A DNA stretch of 64,000 nucleotides from Candidatus Geothermocultor quzhuomuensis. Lineage in GTDB: Bacteria > Actinomycetota > Aquicultoria > Geothermocultorales > Geothermocultoraceae. Location of the stretch: positions 1 through 64,000 of the forward strand of contig JACVJC010000012.1 of assembly GCA_015711795.1 (NCBI GenBank). Direction: 5' to 3'. Below the pieces are notes generated by a model. The model saw only the letters and a program-made list of their open reading frames with translations. It had not been told where the DNA came from and did not search any database. Each line of letters opens with the position of its first letter. The stretch's first letter is position 1. The translations under genes were made by a program, and so were the position numbers. Of the stretch, positions 44,776 through 53,519 are shown one piece after another.

Positions 44776-45458
44776 CCGCTTTGTCCAACTTTTTATCAGG
44801 TTTATTATCAGGTGAAAACGTGGCTGCTTTTTGGCTACCGTTTGTCTCCTTGGGCGCTGGCTTCGCCAGCGCTTTTTCTCCTTGCATCCTTCCGTTAGTC
44901 CCGGCAATTATTGCCCTGATCTCCGGCGGTGAAGAGATCACTCCCAGACGAGGATTTTCCCTTTCTCTTTCCTTCGTTTTAGGAATGGCCGTCATTTATT
45001 CTTCTCTCGGGTTGCTGGCCGGCAGCGCGGGCGCCGCTTTCCGCTTTTCCCCTTTTTGGTATTACCTGGCGGCAGCGGTCTCACTAGTTATGGGCTTGAA
45101 GCTGCTTGGCGTGCTGAAGTTCGACTTTTCTTTTGGCCACTCGATCAAACGGCCGGAAGTAAAAGGACTGCCGGGCGCGTTTGTGCTGGGAGCCATCTAC
45201 GGAGTGGCGTCTTCGCCTTGTTCAACTCCTTTTCTGGCGGTCGTCCTAGCCCTCAGCGCCGCTCATGGCAAAGCGCTTTGGGGCGCTTTTATGCTCTTTA
45301 TTTATTCTCTAGGTCATGGAATCCTCATCTTGTTGGCGGGAACGCTCGCCGCTTTGGCGAGCAAGCTGCTCAGCTTTAAAAAAGGCCCGGCCTACCTGCA
45401 CAAAGCAAGCGGCTTTATCTTTTTGGGAATCGGCCTTTATTTTCTCTGGCTGGCTTAA
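44772..45458 (+). CDS. CcdA-type thiol-disulfide transmembrane electron carrier
   Basis: A 228-residue protein with about six hydrophobic helices and the two redox cysteines in FSPCILPLVPA and SSPCSTPFLAV, typical of CcdA/DsbD-beta. It passes electrons from cytoplasmic thioredoxin to the anchored thioredoxin encoded just before it. In this arsenic context it probably keeps extracytoplasmic thiols or arsenical-handling proteins reduced; this is inference. Confidence 0.92.
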   Translation: MTALSNFLSGLLSGENVAAFWLPFVSLGAGFASAFSPCILPLVPAIIALISGGEEITPRRGFSLSLSFVLGMAVIYSSLGLLAGSAGAAFRFSPFWYYLAAAVSLVMGLKLLGVLKFDFSFGHSIKRPEVKGLPGAFVLGAIYGVASSPCSTPFLAVVLALSAAHGKALWGAFMLFIYSLGHGILILLAGTLAALASKLLSFKKGPAYLHKASGFIFLGIGLYFLWLA

Positions 45459-45468
45459 AGGAGGCTTA

Positions 45469-45834
45469 ATGGATCTGACTGTCGTCATCTATCTCTTACT
45501 GGCAATCATTCTTTTAGCCGCCTCCTTTTTTAAGGACCAGCAGAAAACGCGTCTCGCATTGAAAGCCTCGGTCAAGACGTTTTCTTCTCTTTTCCCCCTG
45601 CTCCTTTTTGTCTTTGTGCTGATGGGCTTATCTCAAGCTTATGTCTCTCGCGATACGATTGCCGCCGCCAAGTGGGGTCCCAAATGGGGCAAGGGCCAAG
45701 TGGGGTCAGCCAAGTGGGGTCAGGTCTTGAATCTTGCCAAGCATAAACCAAGTGGGGTCAGCAAGTGGGGTCAGGTCTTGAATCTTGCCAAGCATAAAAT
45801 TAAAGACTTCAAAGATTGGATGATTTCTAAATAA
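45469..45834 (+). pseudogene. Second COG0701-type permease, truncated by repeats
   Basis: A strong AAAGGAGG site precedes the ATG. The first ~65 residues (helices VIYLLLAIILLAASFF and SLFPLLLFVFVLMGLSQAYVS) look like the N-terminus of another permease. At about 45667 the coding sequence runs into the repeats of the transposase element, and the frame continues as WGPKWGKGQVGSAKWGQ to a stop at 45834. The gene therefore lost the rest of its length when the repeats or the element arrived. Confidence 0.7.
45711..45798 (+). repeat. Direct repeats at the left side of the REP transposase element
   Basis: A 37-base unit (CAAGTGGGGTCAGGTCTTGA plus 17 bases, ending GCATAAA) occurs identically at 45711-45747 and 45762-45798. 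Shorter copies of AAGTGGGGTC flank it from about 45669, and GGTCTTGAATCTTGACT recurs at about 45888-45904. The inverted counterpart occurs right of the transposase at 46803-46918. Confidence 0.88.
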
Positions 45835-45934
45835 AAAGAGGTCATTTCAAATTCTAAAAAAGCGGTCATTTTAAATACGGAACAACAAGGTCTTGAATCT
45901 TGACTCCTTTTGACTTCTGTGCTAAAAGATACTC

Positions 45935-46813
45935 ATGGCCAGACCATTAAGAATAGAATATCCCGGCGCGCTTTATCATCTTACCTCTCGTGGTAACGCA
46001 CGGCAAAGAATCTTTTTAGATAAAGAAGATTACATACTCTTTCTCAATCTTTTGTATCAAGTCAATCAGAGATATCACTTTCTTTGTCATGCTTACTGTC
46101 TGATGCCCAACCATTATCATCTGCTGATTGAAACCTCTGAAGGCAATCTTTCTCGCGGCATGCGGCAACTAAACGGAGTCTACACTCAAAGCTTCAATCG
46201 TCGTCACAGGCGGATCGGTCACCTCTTTCAAGGCCGGTATAAAGCTCATCTGGTTGAGAAAGAGAGCCACCTTTTAGAAGTTGCCCGCTACATCGTTTTG
46301 AATCCGGTAAGAGTACGTCTTGCTGAGCAAGCGGATAAGTGGCCCTTCAGTAGTTATCGCTCAACCGCCGGTCTGGAAAAGCCTCATCCTTGTCTTACTC
46401 TAGACTGGGTGCTGGCTCAATTTGGGGAAAGTACGAGGAAAGCCAGAAAACGATACATGAGGTTTGTCCAAGAAGGAAAAAGTTCCGGACCGATCTGGGA
46501 AAACGTCAAAGGCCAGATTCTTTTAGGTTCAGAGGGGTTTGCCCAGCAATTTTCCGAATACCTTAAAGGCTATCTTGAAAACAAAGAGATCCCACGCACT
46601 CAGCGATTTGCAGGCCGGCCTAGTCTGGGTGAACTATTTGGAGAAGGTGTCTTGTCTAACTTTCGTCTAAGGAATAAAAAGATAGTAGAAGCCGTCGAGC
46701 ATTTCGGCTACAGCCAGCAGGAGATTGCTACTCATCTTAAGATGCACTATTCTACAGTTAGCAAATTGATAAAAGCTTATAAAACAGGAGGGATACCAAA
46801 TATCAAGACCTGA
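45935..46813 (+). mobile_element. REP-associated tyrosine transposase (RAYT, Y1 family)
   Basis: A 292-residue single-strand transposase of the Y1_Tnp type (IS200/IS605-like HUH). Features: ARPLRIEYPGALYHLTSRGN at the start, the HUH motif in MPNHYHLLIET, the catalytic Tyr region GVYTQSFNRRH/GHLFQGRYKA, and a C-terminal helix-turn-helix (FGYSQQEIATHLKMHYSTVS) that is typical of the long form. Such proteins move or domesticate short palindromic repeats. Here they are the TGGGGTCAGGTCTTGA repeats present on both flanks in inverted orientation. The frame is intact. Confidence 0.93.
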
Positions 46814-46920
46814 CCCCAAATGCAGACCCCAAATGCCAAATGGCCCAAATGGCCAAATATCAAGACCTGACCCCAAATGAGACCTGACCCCAAATGGCAC
46901 TGACCCCAAATGGCAAATGG
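46803..46920. repeat. Inverted counterpart repeats right of the transposase
   Basis: TCAAGACCTGACCCCAAATG occurs at 46803-46822 and 46860-46879 with shorter GACCTGACCCCAAATG or TGACCCCAAATG copies at about 46881-46912. These are the inverted complement of the left-side units (AAGTGGGGTCAGGTCTTGA), so the element has inverted termini about 1.1 kb apart. Confidence 0.88.
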
Positions 46921-47092
46921 ATTTTACATTTGATTTTGAAACACCAAAATATTTTGCCAGCGCTTTAATTAAAGCTTCATTGGCCCGGCCCCGATCAGGA
47001 GACTCTTTTATTGATACGGCAAAAGTGTTTTTATCGATTTTTTCAATTTTTTCTTGCTTTGCTGATGGTTTTACTTTAACAAAAAATTTCAT
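46916..47092 (-). pseudogene. DUF167 (YggU) family gene, 3' end replaced by repeats
   Basis: The first ~58 residues match DUF167: MKFFVKVKPSAKQEKIEKID, then VSIKESPDRGRANEALIKAL and AKYFGVSKSNVK. The usual C-terminal strand (xIVSGxxSRxKxxxI) is missing. The frame instead enters the right-hand transposase repeats at about 46920. The permease on the left flank and this gene on the right flank are both truncated at the element boundaries, so insertion was accompanied by a rearrangement rather than a simple target duplication. Confidence 0.75.
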
Positions 47093-47309
47093 TTATTAAA
47101 TTTTTCAAAATTTTTAAATTTTCTTCAGGAAGCCACACCAACTATAATTAACTATAATTATAATTAAAGTATAAACAAAGCGCAAAATTATTTTGCCAAT
47201 AATTAAACATAAGCAGAAAAAAATTAATTTCAAAAATCCGTGGAATTATCTTGCCGAAATACCTGCCGAAGCGAGGGGCGAAGCCCCGAGCAAGGCGGCT
47301 AGTTCAATC

Positions 47310-47385
47310 TGGTGGAGCATAGCGGATTCGAACCGCTGACCTCTTCCGTGCGAAGGAAGCGCTCTCCCAACTGAGCTAATGCCCC
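47310..47385 (-). tRNA. tRNA-Ala (anticodon CGC)
   Basis: On the minus strand a full cloverleaf is visible: acceptor GGGGCAT paired with ATGCTCC, D-arm GCTCAGTTGGGAGAGC, anticodon stem CTTCC/GGAAG with loop TTCGCAC (anticodon CGC), T-arm AGCGGTTCGAATCCGCT, discriminator A and an encoded CCA. CGC reads Ala codon GCG. Confidence 0.95.
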
Positions 47386-47493
47386 ACAAAACAGTTGATA
47401 GTTGTTAGTAAAATCATACCATAAGGAAGAACTAGCAGGTCGCCTTACAACTAAAGCTAATTAATTCGTTACTAGCAATTTGCTGCTCGCTTC

Positions 47494-49008
47494 TTACTGC
47501 TCACTATCTAAAATTGCTTTAACTAAACCATCAACGGTATATTCTTTCGCCACTATTTCAACTTTAAATCCAAGGTCTTTAGCAGTCTTAGCAGTAATAG
47601 GCCCAATACAAGCAATTTTTGCTCCTTTAAATACCTTCCTCAAGTTAGCTCGTTCTTTCACCAACTTTACAAAATTCTTAACCGTTGAGGAGCTAGTAAA
47701 AGTGATAAAGTCAACCTTTTTCCCTTTCAATCTTTTAACTGCCATTTCGACTTTTCCTTCGTCTGCTACCGTTTGATAAACAGAAACCACATCAATTTGA
47801 GCTCCCATTTCTTTAAGTTCCTCAGGCAAAACCTCCCTTGCTTCTTTAGCTCGAGGAAGAAGAATCCTTTTGCCTCTAATATCTTCTCTTTTAAATCCTT
47901 CAGCCAATGCCTCAGCCTTATATTCCTCCGGAAGATAATCGATTGAAAAGCCTAAATTTTCTAAAGCCTTGGCAGTAGCAGGACCAATAGCGGCTAGCTT
48001 TATCCCTTTTAGCTCCCTCAAATCCCGTTTTAAATCACGCATTCTTTGGAAAAAGTATTGGACACCATTAACACTGGTAAAAATGAGCCAGTTGTAACTT
48101 GACAAATTCTCAATTGATTTATCAACTTGAGCAAAGCTCTCAGGCGGGATAACCTTAATTACTGGAAACTCGACTACTTCAGCTCCCAATTCTTCAAGCC
48201 TTTCGGTTAAATTAAAAGTTTGAGCCTGAGGGCGGGTAGTGACAATAATTTTGTTAAAGAGCGGTTTATTCTCAAACCAATTAAGTTTATCTCTTAAAGA
48301 AACCACTTCTCCGACAACAATTACAGCTGGTGGTTTAAACTTTTTCTCCTTTACCTTTGGGATAATATCCTTCAAAGTCCCGACTAAAGTTTCTTGACTT
48401 CCTCTCGTTCCCCAACGAATTATCGCTATAGGTGTATCTGGCGAAGAACCATTTTCCATCAGCCGTTTAGTAATAAAAGAAAGATTATTTAATCCCATTA
48501 AAAAAACTAAAGTCCCTATTGAAGCTATCTTTTTCCAGTCTATTTCAGCATCGAGCGTATTAGTAGTTCCGTGCCCGGTAAGAACAGTTAAAGTTGAAGT
48601 GTAACCTCGCTGAGTAACAGGAATCCCAGCATAAGCAGGAACAGCATAGGCTGAAGTAACACCAGGAATAACCTCAAAAGGAATACCTACCTTGACTAGT
48701 TCTAAGGCTTCTTCTCCCCCCCGGCCAAAAACAAAGGGGTCTCCTCCCTTTAGTCGAACAACCATTTTCCCTTCAAGACTCTTCTCAACTAAAAGTCGGT
48801 TAATTCTTTCCTGGTCAATGTGGTGAGCCCCGGGTGCCTTTCCAACATAAATAAGCTCTACTCCCTCTTTAACATAAGACAAAAGTCTTGGGTTGACTAA
48901 ACGGTCATAAATTACTACATCAGCTTGCTTGAGACAATTAAGACCTTTTACTGTTATTAGCCCAGCGTCACCTGGACCTGCGCCAATCAGATAAACTTTT
49001 CCTGACAA
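47494..49008 (-). CDS. cobA-hemD: Uroporphyrinogen-III C-methyltransferase / uroporphyrinogen-III synthase fusion
   Basis: One 504-residue polypeptide combines SUMT (residues 1 to ~245; VYLIGAGPGDAGLITVKGL, VRLKGGDPFVFGRGGEE, GIPVTQRG) and HemD (about 250-504; IIVTTRPQAQTFNLTERLEE and TFTSSSTVKNFVKL). HemD closes the uroporphyrinogen-III ring; SUMT adds two methyl groups toward precorrin-2, siroheme and corrinoids. The fusion is common in Clostridia and Actinobacteria. It follows hemC by a single base and is the last gene of a hemA-hemC-cobA/hemD run. Confidence 0.96.
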   Translation of the reverse strand: MSGKVYLIGAGPGDAGLITVKGLNCLKQADVVIYDRLVNPRLLSYVKEGVELIYVGKAPGAHHIDQERINRLLVEKSLEGKMVVRLKGGDPFVFGRGGEEALELVKVGIPFEVIPGVTSAYAVPAYAGIPVTQRGYTSTLTVLTGHGTTNTLDAEIDWKKIASIGTLVFLMGLNNLSFITKRLMENGSSPDTPIAIIRWGTRGSQETLVGTLKDIIPKVKEKKFKPPAVIVVGEVVSLRDKLNWFENKPLFNKIIVTTRPQAQTFNLTERLEELGAEVVEFPVIKVIPPESFAQVDKSIENLSSYNWLIFTSVNGVQYFFQRMRDLKRDLRELKGIKLAAIGPATAKALENLGFSIDYLPEEYKAEALAEGFKREDIRGKRILLPRAKEAREVLPEELKEMGAQIDVVSVYQTVADEGKVEMAVKRLKGKKVDFITFTSSSTVKNFVKLVKERANLRKVFKGAKIACIGPITAKTAKDLGFKVEIVAKEYTVDGLVKAILDSEQ

Positions 49009-49009
49009 C

Positions 49010-49951
49010 TTAACCTCCAGTTGAAAATTTTTCCCGTACTTCTTTTAAAATCTTATCGGCTCCCTTTTTAAGCAAATCTTCTGCTAAGGAAATCCCTAAT
49101 TCTTCTGCCTTTTCCGACTCTCCTCTTATCTCTCCTCTGATTAGTTTTTCACCATTTAAGGAAGCAACCATAGCTCTTAAAATCAATGAATTATCACTAA
49201 CTTGCCCCAAAGCTCCAATGGGAACTTGGCATCCACCTTCCAATCTTTTCATCAATGACCTTTCAGCGAAAACAGCCAATCGCGTTTCCTTATCATCAAT
49301 TTGGGAAACTAATTCCAAAATTTCTTTATCGTCATCTCTTGTCTCAACTGCAATTGTCCCTTGACCAACTGCTGGAAGCATTATCTCAAGTGGCAAAATC
49401 TCAGTTGCCCGATCCAGCCAGCCCATTCTTTTAAGCCCAGCTGCCGCTAAGACCATTGCTTCAAATTGACCCTCTGCCATCTTTTTCAAGCGAGTATCAA
49501 GATTCCCTCTAACATCCACAATTTTAAAATCAGGTCGGAAATTTAAAAGTTGCGCTTTTCGCCTGAGACTACTTGTTCCAATTACTGCCCCTTGAGGCAA
49601 ATCTTTAAGATGAACACTATTAGCTGAAATTACAACATCCCTCGCGTCTTCCCTTTTAATAACAGATGCAATTGTTAAGCCTTTAGGAATTTCAGTCGGA
49701 ACATCTTTCATTGAATGAACAGCTAAATCTATTTCCCTTTTCTCCAGTGCAACCTCAATTTCTTTAACAAAAAGGCCCTTGCCTCCAATTCTAGCTAAAG
49801 GGGAGTCTAATATTTTGTCCCCCGTCGTTTTAATTTTTTTAATGTTAACGGTTAAAGAAGGAAAAATTTCTTTTAGTAGTTTGGCTATGAGATTAGCTTG
49901 CCAAAGAGCTAAAACACTTCCACGACTACCAATAACTAATTCCCTTCTCAA
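49010..49951 (-). CDS. hemC: Porphobilinogen deaminase
   Basis: HemC joins four porphobilinogen units into hydroxymethylbilane. The 313-residue protein has IGSRGSVLALWQANLI at the start, KTTGDKILDSPL, AVHSMKDVPTEIP, GTSSLRRKAQLL and the dipyrromethane-cofactor Cys in RLEGGCQVPIGA (about residue 241). It overlaps hemA by four bases and precedes the cobA-hemD fusion. Confidence 0.97.
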   Translation of the reverse strand: MRRELVIGSRGSVLALWQANLIAKLLKEIFPSLTVNIKKIKTTGDKILDSPLARIGGKGLFVKEIEVALEKREIDLAVHSMKDVPTEIPKGLTIASVIKREDARDVVISANSVHLKDLPQGAVIGTSSLRRKAQLLNFRPDFKIVDVRGNLDTRLKKMAEGQFEAMVLAAAGLKRMGWLDRATEILPLEIMLPAVGQGTIAVETRDDDKEILELVSQIDDKETRLAVFAERSLMKRLEGGCQVPIGALGQVSDNSLILRAMVASLNGEKLIRGEIRGESEKAEELGISLAEDLLKKGADKILKEVREKFSTGG

Positions 49952-51240
49952 CCTTTTTTCCCCTCTTTTAATTCCTTGTGTTTTAAATCAAAAAGGTGGC
50001 GAAGGGATTCAACATAAAGATAACCATCTTTTTGGCAAGCTACCTCTTTGAGCTTAATAATTGGCTCATGAAGGAATTTATTAACTATCCCACTAGCCAA
50101 AGCATTAATCAGATTTTTTTCTTTTTCCCCAATATTTCCCAATTTTTTGAGATACTTTTCGAGTTGAGTAGCTTTGATTTCTTCTGCTTTTTCAATTAAC
50201 TCTTTGATGGTAGGGACAACCTCAAGAGTAGTTAGCCAAGTAGCGAAATCTTCAACTTTATTTTCCACAATCTTTTCTGCTTTTTCAGCTTCACGAGACC
50301 TTTCATCAATATTTGCCTTAACTACCGACTCCAAATCATCGATGTCATAAAGAAAAACATTGTAAAGCTTACCGACCTCAGGTTCAATATCCCTTGGAAC
50401 AGCTATATCGATAAAGAAAAGAGGCTTATTTTTCCTCATCTTCATCACTTTAATAACATCTTCTTTTTTAATTATGGGGAAGGGGGCACCTGTTGAGCTT
50501 ATAATTATATCGGCATTAACTAAATTATTGACTCTTTCTTCAAATTTAACAGCCTGACCGTTAAATTTCTCAGCTAACTCGACTGCCCTTTGGTAGGTCC
50601 GGTTAGTAACAAAAATTGATTTAACTCCGTTCGAAACAAGATGGCGAACTGTAAGTTCGCTCATTTCCCCAGCCCCAATAACCATAACAACTCGATCTGA
50701 TAAATCCTCAAAAACGGTTTTAGCCAGCTGAACAGCAGCATAACTAATGGAAACGGCACTCTCACCAATCTCCGTTTCAGTCCTAACTTTTTTACCGACC
50801 TCAAAAGCATATCGAAAGAGACGATTTAAAACTAAACTGGTTACTCCAGCCTGATAAGCATGGTTATAAGCCTCTTTGACCTGGCCTAAAATTTGAGGTT
50901 CACCGACCATCATTGAATCAAGACTAGAAGCAACTCTAAAAAGATGCTGGATTGCAGCCCTTTCGGTATAGAAGTAAAGATAATCAAGAAACTTTTCCTT
51001 TGGGATGCCTCGAGAGCGAGTGAGAAATTTTATTAATTCTTTTTTGCCTTCTTCTATATCACTACTCACTACACAAATTTCCGTTCGGTTACAAGTTGAA
51101 ATGATAACCACCTCAGCTAAATGAGGTTCTTGAATAAGGAGTTGTAAATATTCCTTAAGTTGATTCTCAGGAAAAGCCAAACCTTCTCTAATCTCAACTG
51201 GTGCTGTTTTATGGCTTAAACCTAAAATTAAGAGATGCAC
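49948..51240 (-). CDS. hemA: Glutamyl-tRNA reductase
   Basis: HemA reduces glutamyl-tRNA to glutamate-1-semialdehyde, the committed step of tetrapyrrole synthesis by the C5 route. The 430-residue protein begins MHLLILGLSHKTAPVEIRE, has the catalytic Cys50 in STCNRTEI, the specificity block AIQHLFRVASSLDSMMVGEP, an NADPH domain (VMVIGAGEMSELTVRHL) and a C-terminal dimerisation helix. Overlaps the preceding siroheme-synthase gene by 13 bases. Confidence 0.97.
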   Translation of the reverse strand: MHLLILGLSHKTAPVEIREGLAFPENQLKEYLQLLIQEPHLAEVVIISTCNRTEICVVSSDIEEGKKELIKFLTRSRGIPKEKFLDYLYFYTERAAIQHLFRVASSLDSMMVGEPQILGQVKEAYNHAYQAGVTSLVLNRLFRYAFEVGKKVRTETEIGESAVSISYAAVQLAKTVFEDLSDRVVMVIGAGEMSELTVRHLVSNGVKSIFVTNRTYQRAVELAEKFNGQAVKFEERVNNLVNADIIISSTGAPFPIIKKEDVIKVMKMRKNKPLFFIDIAVPRDIEPEVGKLYNVFLYDIDDLESVVKANIDERSREAEKAEKIVENKVEDFATWLTTLEVVPTIKELIEKAEEIKATQLEKYLKKLGNIGEKEKNLINALASGIVNKFLHEPIIKLKEVACQKDGYLYVESLRHLFDLKHKELKEGKKG

Positions 51241-51854
51241 TCCTCTACCCTCTTTCGAGCTTGATTTTCCTTCCCTTCTTTGAGATAGGTAAAAGCATCT
51301 GATTCAATTATTTTCCTTAATATTTTCCTACGCTCACTTGGGGAAAAAGACCTTTCTTTAATTTTTAATTCTACTTCTTTAAGTAATTTAAGAAACTTGG
51401 AATAATCGCTGACTAACTTTTCCTTCAAGTCCTCTTTAATTTTCTTAGAAAGAAGAGGATATTTACCCGAGGTTGAAATGCTAATAATTAAATCTCCTTG
51501 CTTGATAATTGAGGGGAAAATGAAATTTCCTAATTTAGGAGCATTAACAATATTAGTAAGCAAATTTTTTTTGAGAGCAACCTTGCTGACCCTTTGATTA
51601 ACTTCGAAATTATCGGTAGCCCCAATTACAAGGAAGCAATCCACAATATCCTCCTCTTCAAACTCTTTCCTTGACCACTCAATCTTGCCTTCTAAAAAAA
51701 GTTGGTGAAGATAACTGGTCAGTTTGGGACTTACCAATTTGACTTTTGCCCCGCAGCTAAGCAAAGAGGAGGCTTTTCTCTCAGCGATTCTTCCTCCACC
51801 AATAATTATACACTTCTTGTTCTTTAACGAAATATCTATCGGGAAAAAACTCAT
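51228..51854 (-). CDS. Precorrin-2 dehydrogenase (siroheme synthase N-domain type)
   Basis: A 208-residue protein of the Met8p/CysG N-terminal type, which oxidises precorrin-2 to sirohydrochlorin with NAD. Features: FPIDISLKNKKCIIIGGGRI, then AERKASSLLSCGAKVKLVSP and LLTNIVNAPKLGNFIFPS. It lacks a ferrochelatase or methyltransferase partner domain; the methyltransferase is supplied by the cobA-hemD fusion downstream. It overlaps hemA. Confidence 0.9.
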   Translation of the reverse strand: MSFFPIDISLKNKKCIIIGGGRIAERKASSLLSCGAKVKLVSPKLTSYLHQLFLEGKIEWSRKEFEEEDIVDCFLVIGATDNFEVNQRVSKVALKKNLLTNIVNAPKLGNFIFPSIIKQGDLIISISTSGKYPLLSKKIKEDLKEKLVSDYSKFLKLLKEVELKIKERSFSPSERRKILRKIIESDAFTYLKEGKENQARKRVEECIS

Positions 51855-51860
51855 TTTTCT

Positions 51861-52736
51861 CTAAAATCCCCGTCCCCAAACATGCATGCTCTTCAAGATG
51901 TAAGGAACGAAGTAAGTAAAAATAGCTGATAAATATCCGATAATGGCTAAAAAACTTCCTTTCTTCCCACGCCAGCCCATAACTTCCCAGGTAAAAAGGT
52001 AAACCCCATAGATTATCACCATTATCAAGGTTAAAACCATCCGAGGCTCGCGCCAATCCCACATCTTACCCCATTCCATTTGAGCGGTTAGCATTCCAGT
52101 TAAAAGTAAAATGACTGAAAAAACAAAGCCAACTGCTACTGCTTTAAAACAAAGCTCATCGGAAGATTCAAGAGAAGGAAATTTACGCCAAATTTGACTT
52201 GGATTCTTACTCCTTAATTGATGCTCCTGGAGAAGATACATAATAGCTAGAAAGGTAGCGATAGTGAAAGCACCATAAGCAATTAAAGCTGAAGAAACAT
52301 GAATAAAAACTCGAAAACTTTTAAGCTTAGGAGGAATTTCAGCCGAAACTTGATATGATTTCCAGGCAAACAACATCAGAGCAACTGCAACTGGCATAAC
52401 AAACATGCCTAGAAATCTTGTTTTTACCGCTTTAAATGAGTAAAGAAGTTCAATTAAGAGAAAAATTCCTATCACTGAAAAAGCAAAGAAGGTACGGGCA
52501 GTAAAGGGACCAGAAAAAGGATGGAGACCAACTCGAAACCAATGAATTCCTAAAAGAAGCAAAAGGAAAAAAAAGCTAATGGAAGCAGCAATACTACCCA
52601 GACGAATAAAGATATTCTCTTCCCTTCGAACAAAAAAATTTCTAATGTAAATTATTGAACTAACCCCTGCTAAAACAAGAGCTAACCAAAAAAGAATAAA
52701 TTCTAATCTTTCCACTAAAATCAACCTTTTTGCCAT
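51861..52736 (-). CDS. Cytochrome c assembly protein (CcsA/CcmC family)
   Basis: A 291-residue integral membrane protein with about eight hydrophobic helices. The family heme-handling motif is WGKMWDWREPRMVLTL (about residues 225-240), flanked by His residues in VFIHVSSALIAYGAFT and YILKSMHVW. It resembles the CcsA/ResC type used in cytochrome c maturation. No ResB partner is seen next to it; the neighbouring gene at 52863 encodes a related CcmC-like protein. Starts 7 bases before the siroheme gene in transcription order. Confidence 0.88.
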   Translation of the reverse strand: MAKRLILVERLEFILFWLALVLAGVSSIIYIRNFFVRREENIFIRLGSIAASISFFFLLLLLGIHWFRVGLHPFSGPFTARTFFAFSVIGIFLLIELLYSFKAVKTRFLGMFVMPVAVALMLFAWKSYQVSAEIPPKLKSFRVFIHVSSALIAYGAFTIATFLAIMYLLQEHQLRSKNPSQIWRKFPSLESSDELCFKAVAVGFVFSVILLLTGMLTAQMEWGKMWDWREPRMVLTLIMVIIYGVYLFTWEVMGWRGKKGSFLAIIGYLSAIFTYFVPYILKSMHVWGRGF

Positions 52737-52862
52737 TCATTATAGCACAAACACTTAAGAAATAATTTCCGAGCATAACAGGTAAGTCCAAAATTCCAAT
52801 AAAATTCTTGTAAATAAGAAGAAAGATTTATAGATTAACTAGCAGGCAAGCTGTTTAGCTGT

Positions 52863-53519
52863 TTAGCTGTTTAGCTGTTTACGCCAAAAAGTCGAGAGAA
52901 TAAAGCTAATGGAAAAAATGGTCAAAAAAATGGCGCCAAAGAAAACTTTTAATTCTAAGGAAGGAGAAGAACCAATAGCATTTTTAGGATGAAAAACGTC
53001 TTTGGTGGTAGCAAGGGCGACTAACACAGTTATTGACATAACAACATAAGCAATTGAAAGAAATTTAGGTTCACGGAAAAATTCTGAGAAAATTGCGAGA
53101 ACCAAAACACCAAATAAAATAATCAAGCTTGTTTTAACCTTTGGCTCGCTCCACAAAAAACCACCCCAGACCAGTTTCATAATCAAAGCCCCCAAAAGAG
53201 ATTGGACTATCCAGAGAGTAAAAGCCATCAACTCAAAAGCTTTTGACCAAGAGAAAAAAGACATTTTCTTTAAAGAAAAAAGAGCCAAAATACCAGCTAA
53301 AATAAAAAAAATAATGCCACTTTGAGCAATACTAGCATGAAAGTATATGAGTTTTACATTTGAACCTAAAGTTTCTTCAGCTGGAGAAAAGTAAAGAAGT
53401 AACATTAACAGAAAGGTAAGAGCTAATAAAAGAAAATGCTCTTTTTTCCAGTGTAAATTAGTACTTCTTTTATCTTGTTGCACATTCGCCCCCTCTTCCA
53501 GTAAGTATTTCAATAGCAT
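52863..53519 (-). CDS. CcmC-like heme-handling membrane protein
   Basis: About six hydrophobic helices and a divergent tryptophan-rich block, VWGGFLWSEPKVKTSLIILF, where CcmC/CcsA proteins have WG-x-W-W-x-WD. IYFHASIAQSGIIFFILAG and FHPKNAI supply candidate His ligands. The conserved part starts after a hydrophilic leader, and GTG at 53483 behind GAGGGGG is a better start than the ATG at 53519, which lies deep within the mog reading frame. Two such proteins in tandem suggest an unusual heme export pair. Substrate assignment is inference. Confidence 0.75.
   Translation of the reverse strand: MLLKYLLEEGANVQQDKRSTNLHWKKEHFLLLALTFLLMLLLYFSPAEETLGSNVKLIYFHASIAQSGIIFFILAGILALFSLKKMSFFSWSKAFELMAFTLWIVQSLLGALIMKLVWGGFLWSEPKVKTSLIILFGVLVLAIFSEFFREPKFLSIAYVVMSITVLVALATTKDVFHPKNAIGSSPSLELKVFFGAIFLTIFSISFILSTFWRKQLNS

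Noticed and set aside
45711-46920. Repeats around the transposase considered as CRISPR
   Set aside because: They are inverted on the two sides and adjacent to a RAYT, with no unique spacers of constant length.
47310-47385. tRNA-Ala as a proven attachment site for the arsenic island
   Set aside because: No integrase and no duplicated tRNA 3' end were found at the island's left side; proximity alone is not enough.
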